DNA of 12,350 nucleotides. It comes from Holosporales bacterium. Its GTDB lineage: Bacteria > Pseudomonadota > Alphaproteobacteria > UBA3830 > JAIRMZ01. The stretch covers positions 1-12,350 of the forward strand of contig JAITIJ010000050.1 in the NCBI GenBank assembly GCA_031279495.1, given 5' to 3'. The translations under genes and the position numbers were made by a program. Each line of letters starts with the position of its first letter. Position 1 is the first letter of the stretch. The notes under the pieces are model-generated. The model did not search any database, was not told the DNA's origin, and was given only the letters and a program-made list of their open reading frames with translations. Below are positions 6,656-12,350 of the stretch, one piece after another.

Positions 6656-7869
6656 GCTTTCTCCCTCCTTTTTAGGCAATCTAACATAAAATTAAGGCAT
6701 GGTTTCCAGAATATTTCTTTGGCTTGGTGGCTGACCAATGCTCCAATATGCCCAACAGGAGGAGAGATAAAGGTGCAATTTGGCAAAGATTCACTCAAGG
6801 TTTTTCCAGACATTGGCGGCACCACCCTATCTTTAGAAGGAGCCGCCAAAAGCACAGGAACTTGGATCTGCTCTGGCAATAGCGATCGTTTAAACAAAGG
6901 CCAACACCCCGTACATAAAGAATTTTCCAAAAACCATGGACCAAGCGTGTTCCGAACAAATAGCGTAGATAAAGCATAAACGTTATTCAGCCAGTCTTCT
7001 GTCTTTACAAAAGTCTGGCGCTTTTCTTCGTTTTCATATTGCGCAAAATGCGCATATTTTTCGAAGATAGCCCAGGGTTGCAAAAAGTTGAGAAAACAGA
7101 TTGTGACGATCGGCTCGGTCCTCTCTGGAATAGACCCTTGTTTATACAGTGCAAACGCACTATCGATAAATTGTTGCGTAGCAGGCGGATACACACGTAA
7201 ATTCCAAGTCGGTGCTAGTAAAAGAGCTCCTGCAATGGGCAGGTCTAAGACCACTTCTCTGCACGATAACAACCCCAAAACCGGGACAGAGCCCATACAA
7301 TAACCGAATAGGAAAAGTGGTATCGTTTCATACTGCTTCAATGCTTGCACTGCTGGAAACAACACTTCTGTAAAATATTCCTCCACTGAAGAACAACACA
7401 TTTCTCCCCAATCAAGCAAATAAGACGCTATACCAGCTTGAGCAAGGAAATTACAAAGACCGCCATGAGGAAAAGTGAAAATGTCTGGGTTGTTGATGAA
7501 CGCAGGAAGGAAAAGAACCGCTGCGTGTGCTGAAGCGCTTGTCGCAGGAACATAGCGCAGAGAAGAAACACCTCTACGCCAAATCTCCTTAGGGAAAGAT
7601 GAAGAGGTACGCGGAAATCGTTGATAGGCTGCAACACCGTGCGTAAACGAAGCCATACGGTCTGCCAGAAACGCTGCAAATGCTTCTGAGAACAGATTTT
7701 TCCATAGTTCCTTATCCCTATGCTCTTCATAAAATGGCATCTTTCCTTCTGAGAAAGGCGCATTTCGAAGAGAAGAAGTCTTCATCCATGCAGACCACAT
7801 ACCTGCACTTACCAGCTGCATGAAACGAAGAGCAAAAGGTGCCTCTTGGGCGTTGGGGTCGGAAATCAT
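6652..7869 (-). CDS. phaC: Short PhaC-like poly(3-hydroxyalkanoate) synthase / alpha-beta hydrolase
   Basis: The 405-residue product is an alpha/beta hydrolase of the PHA synthase group, expected to polymerise (R)-3-hydroxybutyryl-CoA into storage granules. The lipase-like box is GYCMG, with nucleophile C191 (cysteine, as in synthases, rather than the serine of esterases). The rest of the triad is D347 in APSKDRVVPP and H374 in PVGHIGAL. YLLDWGE (150-156) and VKTEDWLNN (288-296) match short alphaproteobacterial PhaC-like proteins as I know them. It is much shorter than class I PhaC (about 580 residues) and nearer in size to class III, but no phaE, phaA or phasin gene is visible. Translation starts at ATG 7869 behind AAAGGCG. 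The stop overlaps the phaB start. A hydrolase role cannot be excluded. Confidence 0.85.
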   Translation of the reverse strand: MISDPNAQEAPFALRFMQLVSAGMWSAWMKTSSLRNAPFSEGKMPFYEEHRDKELWKNLFSEAFAAFLADRMASFTHGVAAYQRFPRTSSSFPKEIWRRGVSSLRYVPATSASAHAAVLFLPAFINNPDIFTFPHGGLCNFLAQAGIASYLLDWGEMCCSSVEEYFTEVLFPAVQALKQYETIPLFLFGYCMGSVPVLGLLSCREVVLDLPIAGALLLAPTWNLRVYPPATQQFIDSAFALYKQGSIPERTEPIVTICFLNFLQPWAIFEKYAHFAQYENEEKRQTFVKTEDWLNNVYALSTLFVRNTLGPWFLENSLCTGCWPLFKRSLLPEQIQVPVLLAAPSKDRVVPPMSGKTLSESLPNCTFISPPVGHIGALVSHQAKEIFWKPCLNFMLDCLKRREKA

Positions 7870-7938
7870 TACGCCTTTATCTTAAAAACTATGTTTTATG
7901 TAAACCATAATGTCCGTCATTTAAAGAGAAGCGCATAG

Positions 7939-7970
7939 ATGACTATTTTCAGTTCGCATTAATAGTTCAT
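7939..7970. promoter_or_regulatory. Inverted repeat between divergent genes, possible operator
   Basis: ATGACTATT (7939-7947) and AATAGTTCAT (7961-7970) are inverted copies apart from one extra base, separated by 13 bases. They lie in the 151-bp gap between phaC (leftward) and the secreted-protein gene (rightward), about 50 bases before the latter's start. AT-rich -10-like words (TTAATA, CATTAA) overlap the right arm. A regulator site is plausible but not shown. Confidence 0.35.
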
Positions 7971-8020
7971 TAAACCTCTCTCTCCACACTGCTCTCCATG
8001 GTTAACAAATGGAGAAAAAC

Positions 8021-8983
8021 ATGACGACGAAAAAACTGATGTCTGGCCTTCTTGTGAGTGCCATACTGGTGATGTTCTCACAAACATCCTTGTCGATGAA
8101 AAGTGATGACCCATCCGGTGGCGACGAAGCGCAGGGCACTCCCTCCCCTCGGCAGCAGAGGCTTGGTGAACTGGTAGATACTACTGTAGCTAGTTTAAAA
8201 GAGATTTCTGGCGAGATTGTTGTGCAGGAACTTGGGGAAGAAGGAAATTTGTTTCCTCTTGAATCGTGTGTGCAAAGATATGTTTATGGACTCATCGAGG
8301 AATTATTTGGAGGTGTTGATAAGAGGAAAGATTCAATTCTTGAAGATACTTTGGCAGTAGCTAAAGCGGACTCAGGTCTTGCCTACAAGGCAGAGCAAAA
8401 AAAGGAAGAATACGTCGAGCGCAGAGTCTCCTACCTTGTTTCGGCGCTTGAAGCAAGAGACACAGCTCTTCTAGGGTTTATTCTCAACGAGAACGGTGAA
8501 CCCATTGTGGCGACTTTTATAGAGAAAAAACAAGGTGGGTTCAAACCCTTCCAGATATCCATACTTCATGGAACTTTACTTGGTCTCGTTGCTGGCGAAC
8601 AGGTCGATCCAATGCCTGTATTCAGTATATTCGGAGAAAAGAAAAGAACTCCACTTCAAGCCCGTCTCGACGTTCTTTGGGATTCTCTTAGAACAGAAGA
8701 TATAAATCTTGCAACAGGAGTAGTCAATTTAAGCAAAGGGAAAGAGCTCGAAACAGGGGTTGCGCAGTTTGGCCGCACGGCGACCACACGTGCGACAGAA
8801 GGCTTGAAGGGGTCAGATCTTGTAAAAAAGAGGGGAATAGTTGATCGTGCTTCTTGTGCTCTTCTTGAAAGCTTTACAGCGTTTTCTGCCAAAAAAAGTC
8901 CTGAGAGCTTTGCAACACTTGTTGAAAAGTACGAAGCTGTGTCGTCCTTCTTGGAAGAATCGCCTACGGCAGACGAACTTTAA
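8021..8983 (+). CDS. Hypothetical exported protein, 320 residues
   Basis: I do not recognise the family. The N-terminus MTTKKLMSGLLVSAILVMFS is a clear signal peptide, with likely cleavage near TSLS-M (residues 22-26). No cysteine stands at the cleavage site, so it is not a lipoprotein. The first mature part (SDDPSGGDEAQGTPSPRQ) is hydrophilic and disordered-looking. Residues 45-155 look mainly helical and charged (for example EQKKEEYVERRVSYLVSALE). A segment at 160-195 has mixed beta/helix character, and a further helical region runs to the acidic end. Only two cysteines are present (C83 and C279). No other membrane segment follows the signal. I chose the ATG at 8021 over the one at 8009 because the GGAG needed for initiation (8011-8014) overlaps the earlier ATG and sits six bases before the later one. 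The gene stands alone with a strong terminator. It may be a periplasmic or secreted, lineage-specific protein. Confidence 0.8.
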   Translation: MTTKKLMSGLLVSAILVMFSQTSLSMKSDDPSGGDEAQGTPSPRQQRLGELVDTTVASLKEISGEIVVQELGEEGNLFPLESCVQRYVYGLIEELFGGVDKRKDSILEDTLAVAKADSGLAYKAEQKKEEYVERRVSYLVSALEARDTALLGFILNENGEPIVATFIEKKQGGFKPFQISILHGTLLGLVAGEQVDPMPVFSIFGEKKRTPLQARLDVLWDSLRTEDINLATGVVNLSKGKELETGVAQFGRTATTRATEGLKGSDLVKKRGIVDRASCALLESFTAFSAKKSPESFATLVEKYEAVSSFLEESPTADEL

Positions 8984-9015
8984 TTGATCCGAGATATTTA
9001 TTAGGATATTGGAGT

Positions 9016-9047
9016 AAAAGTGGCTCATCTCTTGATGGGCCGCTTTT
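9016..9047. terminator. Bidirectional intrinsic terminator
   Basis: AAAAGTGGCTCATC (9016-9029) pairs over 14 positions with GATGGGCCGCTTTT (9034-9047) around the loop TCTT, with only two G-U pairs. The A and T runs at the two ends give a U tail in either direction. It lies between the 3' ends of the secreted-protein gene (+) and cca (-), so it can serve both converging genes. Confidence 0.88.
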
Positions 9048-9165
9048 CTGCTTCCCGCTGCTCAGCATGCATCTTAATACAGCAGACAGTTCAACAAGAA
9101 ACACGAGTAAAAGCACAACAGGCCAGAAATAGAGAAAAGTCTATATGTACTTGTTATAAAACTAA

Positions 9166-10410
9166 CTATAAGATTGACTGATATATATTCTGAGCGACGA
9201 CTAGACACTCTTCTTGTGCCGGTTGGCCATTTTCCGAAACCCACCAGGTATGCGTTTCCCTTAGAATCTGTCCCATTGTGGGTCCTGGGGGAATGCCAAG
9301 AGGAATAAGCTCTTTTCCACCGATAGGGAATTGCGGAAAATCTGTTGCAGCTATGTCATCGAGGACAGAAAGAGCTTCTTTTTCTTCCAATATGCCAGCA
9401 AACACAGCATGCACGACATCAGCTGCAAGACGCAAAGAGCATAACTCTTGCAATGGTAACCTTAAAGCATGGCGCAACCTTTCCTCAGCACGGCGCACAT
9501 CGTACTGCTCATAAAGAATTAGAGTGCGCAAATCGATTGATTCTTTATGAGAGAAATGTAAGCGTTCTTTTATCAGCCGATAGGCCGTTATCGAAGGAAT
9601 AAAGAAGCTTAGCCGCAGAAAGGGATTCTGCAATAACGGATGATCCCAAAAAGTGTACGCAGAAAGAGAGGGGCATATTACGCCAAGTATGGGCGCTAAA
9701 ACGCGTCGCATAAGCCAAAGAGCCTCGCCAAAACGTGCTGTTGTTAAAATGGCTTGCAACTCTTTCCAAATGCGTTCTCCAGAAAGAGTTTGCAGCCGTG
9801 GAGCTGCTTCTTCCAGAAGCCGCAACAGTGCTGTTTCCGGCATCGCCCGCCCGAATTGGGACCAAAAGCGAAAATAACGCAAGATACGCAAATGATCTTC
9901 GTCAATACGCTTCTGCGGATTGCCAATAAAGCGAAGGCGTCCAGCGGCAAGGTCTTTTCTCCCTCCAAAGAAGTCGTGGAGGATCCCCTGATCGTCACAA
10001 TAGAGTGCGTTGATTGTAAAATCTCGGCGTGCAGCATCTTCAGGCCATTGAGTAGTAAACTCAACAGATGCGTATCGTCCGTCTGTACGCAGATCGCGAC
10101 GCAACGTTGTGATCTCAAACGCTCTCCTCGTTGATTTCTCATAAGCTGTGATTGTCCCGAACAAAATTCCTGTGGGAATGGCGTGTAAACCTATTTGCTG
10201 GATCCAGGTTATGACGTCACTCGGTAATGCGGGCGTGCTAAAATCAATGTCATTCGGAGGCTGCCCTAACAAACAGTCTCGGACCGCACCACCTACGATG
10301 CGCAGCTCGCTACCTTCTTCTCGAAATTTCTGCATCAGTAATCGCGTGAGCGGTGTAAAAAGAAGAGAAAATGAATCAGGAGAAGGATTCAATGTGACCT
10401 CGCGCAACAC
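9166..10410 (-). CDS. cca: CCA tRNA nucleotidyltransferase / poly(A) polymerase family
   Basis: The product adds or repairs the 3' CCA of tRNAs; close relatives are poly(A) polymerases. Class II nucleotidyltransferase motifs are in order: GGAVRDCLLG (40-49), the metal-binding pair D54 and D56 in NDIDFST, a flexible loop around RRDLRTDGRYA, then the RRDFTINAL motif (128-136), DLAAGRLRFIG, and RIDEDHLRILRYFRF with the LSGERIWKELQ helix. Length (414) fits the alphaproteobacterial type. The coordinates give the longest frame, opened by GTG at 10410 without a good ribosome-binding site. A TTG at 10392 is attractive as the true start: GAGG lies five bases upstream and it overlaps the uppP stop as TTGA. 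Either way it is co-transcribed after uppP. It shares the convergent terminator on its far side. Confidence 0.95.
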   Translation of the reverse strand: MLREVTLNPSPDSFSLLFTPLTRLLMQKFREEGSELRIVGGAVRDCLLGQPPNDIDFSTPALPSDVITWIQQIGLHAIPTGILFGTITAYEKSTRRAFEITTLRRDLRTDGRYASVEFTTQWPEDAARRDFTINALYCDDQGILHDFFGGRKDLAAGRLRFIGNPQKRIDEDHLRILRYFRFWSQFGRAMPETALLRLLEEAAPRLQTLSGERIWKELQAILTTARFGEALWLMRRVLAPILGVICPSLSAYTFWDHPLLQNPFLRLSFFIPSITAYRLIKERLHFSHKESIDLRTLILYEQYDVRRAEERLRHALRLPLQELCSLRLAADVVHAVFAGILEEKEALSVLDDIAATDFPQFPIGGKELIPLGIPPGPTMGQILRETHTWWVSENGQPAQEECLVVAQNIYQSIL

Positions 10411-11216
10411 AGCAAAATTGCCAGAAGCACCCTATACACCACAAATGGAGTAAATGTTCCATTCTTTTTCAACCAATGAGACATACCCCAAAACACGAGA
10501 ATCCCACATAAAAACGCCACGATACTTCCATTCGCAATAGAAGCCCACGGCAGAATTAAACCCTTGGTAAACACCTTTACGCTTTTCAGTGTCAATGCGC
10601 CTAAGACAGAAGGCATGGAGAGTAGCATGGAAAAGCGGAACGCTTCCAAGCGAGTGTATCCCAGAAATCTCATAGCAGAAAGACATACCCCTAAGCGACT
10701 TGCGCCAGGGACAAGCGCGCATACTTGGGCACAGCCAACGATGAGCGCATCTACAACCGATCCTTGATGCCGACACAGGACAAAACGTTGGGAAACACGA
10801 TCGCACAAGAACAAAAGAAGAGAGAAAATTCCTGTCGTTGCAGCTAAAAGTACAGGATTGTTAGGGCGCGATTCAAAACACAGTTCAATAATCCCTCCTA
10901 CGACAATAACAGGAAGAGAGGCAACAATAACCTGCCAGAAGAAGACCTGATCATGGGTCTTGCGTTTTAAGATGATATCCCATGCCCCTTTAGCAAGAGC
11001 ACATATTTCGCGGAAGAGATAGAGGCACAGGACTACCAATGTTCCTATGTTTAAAAATACATCTATTCCTTGCCCTTGATCTTGCCAGTCAAGGAATTGT
11101 GGCAAAAGAGCTAAATGTGCAGAAGAGCTGACAGGAAGGAATTCTGTGATACCCTGAAGAGCTCCCAAAACAATCAAGCGCACTCCCTCCTGCAGACTCT
11201 CATCAAATGCCTTCAT
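10389..11216 (-). CDS. uppP: Undecaprenyl-diphosphatase UppP (BacA family)
   Basis: This integral membrane enzyme removes one phosphate from undecaprenyl diphosphate to recycle the lipid carrier for peptidoglycan and other envelope polymers; it also gives some bacitracin tolerance. From the ATG at 11216 it has 275 residues, the usual size. Motif 1 is LGALQGITEFLPVSSSAHL, with Q where E. coli has the first Glu of EGLTE. Motif 2 is VPGASRLGVCLSAMRFLGY; the essential Arg is kept but the usual SRSG reads SRLG. Several membrane segments follow (for example VIVASLPVIVVGGIIEL and GIFSLLLFLCD). AAGGA lies eight bases before this ATG. An earlier ATG at 11246 has AAGGAG ten bases upstream and cannot be excluded. 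The end overlaps cca. Confidence 0.95.
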   Translation of the reverse strand: MKAFDESLQEGVRLIVLGALQGITEFLPVSSSAHLALLPQFLDWQDQGQGIDVFLNIGTLVVLCLYLFREICALAKGAWDIILKRKTHDQVFFWQVIVASLPVIVVGGIIELCFESRPNNPVLLAATTGIFSLLLFLCDRVSQRFVLCRHQGSVVDALIVGCAQVCALVPGASRLGVCLSAMRFLGYTRLEAFRFSMLLSMPSVLGALTLKSVKVFTKGLILPWASIANGSIVAFLCGILVFWGMSHWLKKNGTFTPFVVYRVLLAILLCCARSH

Positions 11217-11238
11217 TTCCTTCTTCCTTGGTACACCC

Positions 11239-11268
11239 TTGACCATAGCGGCGGAACTCCTTTTTAAT
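11239..11268 (+). promoter_or_regulatory. Sigma-70-type promoter of the GST-like gene
   Basis: TTGACC (11239-11244, five of six) and TTTAAT (11263-11268, five of six) are separated by 18 bases. Transcription would start near 11275, eleven bases before the ATG at 11286. The -35 box lies over the upstream leader, or alternative start, of the divergent uppP gene, so the two genes share this short control region. Confidence 0.55.
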
Positions 11269-11285
11269 GTATCAAAGCAGGGCGT

Positions 11286-11954
11286 ATGCGTACACTCTAT
11301 CACTATCCACTTTGTCCATTTTCTCGAAAAGTACGTCTTATGCTGGCAGAGAAACTATTGGATTTCTCAGCCATGATTGAAGAGCCGTGGAGCGCACACC
11401 AGGCTTTTCTCGATATCAATCCCACAGGAGAAGTGCCTTATCTTGTCGATCCTTCAGGGGATCACATTGGTGGCAGTGTTGCCATTGTGGAATATCTTGA
11501 AGAGACGTGTCCGGATACTCCCCTTTTAGGGAAAACTCTCCAAGAAAGCGTTGAAGTCCGGCGTTTAGTGGAATGGTTTGATGTGAAATTTTATACGGAA
11601 GTCTATCAGAAACTTTTATACGAAAAAGTGCTTAAACGCTTTTGGGAAACACGAGGACCAGATTCCGATGCCATTCGCCATGGCAAAAAGAACATAGAGA
11701 CGCATCTTTTATATATCACATGGTTGACGGATAGGCGAAATTGGCTGGCTGGTGACTTTTTCTCGCTTGCTGATGCAGCTGCTGCAGCACACTTGTCTAC
11801 ACTTGATTATGTTGGCGAGATCCCTTGGGCGAAATATCCAGAAGCAAAAGACTGGTATGCGCGCATTAAATCACGCCCTAGCTTTCGTGACTTATTAAGG
11901 GATCGTATCGCTGCGTTTCCTCCCGCTACACACTACGCGGATCTGGATTTTTAG
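11286..11954 (+). CDS. Glutathione S-transferase family protein
   Basis: The 222-residue protein has the two-domain GST layout. The N-terminal thioredoxin-like half shows YHYPLCPFSRKVRLML, with C10 and S13 at the usual active-site position. It also has NPTGEVPYLV with the cis-proline (P50) that contacts glutathione, and SVAIVEYLEE with S63 at the gamma-glutamyl site. The helical C-terminal half contains the folding motif WLAGDFFSLADAAAAAHLSTLDY, with the conserved Asp. The order CPFS plus a Ser at the GSH site fits beta- or omega-like bacterial GSTs, but the substrate cannot be told. Translation starts at ATG 11286, with CAGGG close upstream. A GT4 glycosyltransferase starts one base after its stop codon, so the two are probably one transcript. 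Confidence 0.9.
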   Translation: MRTLYHYPLCPFSRKVRLMLAEKLLDFSAMIEEPWSAHQAFLDINPTGEVPYLVDPSGDHIGGSVAIVEYLEETCPDTPLLGKTLQESVEVRRLVEWFDVKFYTEVYQKLLYEKVLKRFWETRGPDSDAIRHGKKNIETHLLYITWLTDRRNWLAGDFFSLADAAAAAHLSTLDYVGEIPWAKYPEAKDWYARIKSRPSFRDLLRDRIAAFPPATHYADLDF

Positions 11955-11955
11955 T

Positions 11956-12350
11956 GTGCATATTCTTCATATTCTGCCGAGATTAAATATCGGAGGAATA
12001 GAAAAAAGCGTGCTTGCACTTTTAACAAAAGCTGCTGTGTTGTTTCCCGACATTCGGCACACAGTTGCAGCAGCTCCTGGCCCCTTGAAGGATTCTCTAC
12101 CGAAAGGGGTAACCTATCTTCCCTTACCTCTCCATCGTCTGAATCCTGTTTCATTGCTAATGAATAGCTTAAGTTTAACACGTCTTGTCCGAAAGCATGG
12201 TATAGACATTATGCATGCCCAAAGTCGTGGGCCATGCTGGAGTACGTTGATTGCGAGTGCTCTTACCTCTTGCCCTTGGGTCTCGAGCGTTCATGGGGCG
12301 CATAAAGTGCAAAATGCGCTGAAACGATTTTGCAACAGCAGTGAATTGCG
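11956..12350 (+). CDS. Glycosyltransferase family 4 (GT-B), N-terminal part, runs off window
   Basis: The frame is open for 131 codons from a GTG at 11956 to the window end. The N-terminus HILHILPRLNIGGIEKSVLALL is the donor-independent first strand and glycine loop of GT4 enzymes. DIMHAQSRGPCWSTLIASAL and PWVSSVHGAHK follow the usual DI(V/M)HA-(R/Q)SR-P-W and THGA pattern of alphaproteobacterial GT4 proteins near LPS or capsule genes. The catalytic C-terminal domain lies beyond the window. The start follows the GST stop by one base, with only a weak GGA (11945-11947) upstream. It probably transfers a sugar from a nucleotide donor to lipid A core or another envelope glycan; the acceptor is unknown. 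Confidence 0.88.
   Translation, partial: MHILHILPRLNIGGIEKSVLALLTKAAVLFPDIRHTVAAAPGPLKDSLPKGVTYLPLPLHRLNPVSLLMNSLSLTRLVRKHGIDIMHAQSRGPCWSTLIASALTSCPWVSSVHGAHKVQNALKRFCNSSEL

Noticed and set aside
6362..6979. 205-codon open frame on the + strand
   Set aside because: It lies antisense to phaB and phaC, both of which have full catalytic motifs. The translation is rich in Cys, Arg and Ser with no domain, typical of a shadow frame.
9754..10134. 126-codon + strand frame, and the 132-codon - strand frame at 9744-10142
   Set aside because: Both are alternative frames of cca, which explains the region fully.
11951..12181. 76-codon - strand frame at the right end
   Set aside because: It is antisense to the GT4 glycosyltransferase, whose motifs are clear.

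Overview
The window looks like chromosomal DNA from an alphaproteobacterium. It carries a run of conserved housekeeping genes: tRNA-Gly, mlaA, rlmE, mnmA, lepA, cca and uppP. It also has a phaC-phaB polyhydroxybutyrate pair with alphaproteobacterial-style motifs and the start of an LPS-type GT4 glycosyltransferase. Base composition is moderate rather than GC-rich, the genes are not in classical operons, and one gap of about 0.7 kb looks decayed. That would suit a host-associated lineage such as Holosporales-like bacteria. This placement is inference from style and content, not a proven identity.

Left part (20-5410, all + strand): tRNA-Gly(GCC) is followed 33 bp later by mlaA, an outer-membrane lipid-asymmetry protein without a lipobox. 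A 695-bp stretch with no convincing gene follows. It holds two perfect ribosome-binding sites with only tiny or broken frames behind them, and a long pyrimidine tract. Then come rlmE (23S rRNA methyltransferase, GTG start, TATAAT promoter), mnmA (tRNA 2-thiouridylase, with its own TTGACA promoter) and lepA (EF4), closed by a hairpin. These three serve ribosome and tRNA quality.

Middle part (5576-7869, - strand): phaC and phaB overlap by ATGA, with the phaB ribosome-binding site inside the last codons of phaC. The pair would reduce acetoacetyl-CoA and polymerise hydroxybutyryl-CoA; no phaA thiolase lies nearby. Immediately downstream of phaB is an exact 57-bp copy of an internal phaB segment. 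It abuts a small membrane-protein frame that seems split by a run of seven A residues. This junction is the most unusual structure in the window.

Right part: a divergently oriented gene (8021-8983) encodes an unrecognised exported protein of 320 residues. It converges on cca, and a strong two-way hairpin terminator lies between them. uppP and cca overlap on the - strand. On the other side, divergent from uppP, are a glutathione S-transferase-like gene and, 1 bp after its stop codon, a GTG-started GT4 glycosyltransferase that runs off the window.

I saw no CRISPR array, insertion sequence, phage gene, toxin-antitoxin pair or defence system. The candidates for novelty are the phaB repeat with its frameshifted neighbour and the orphan secreted protein.
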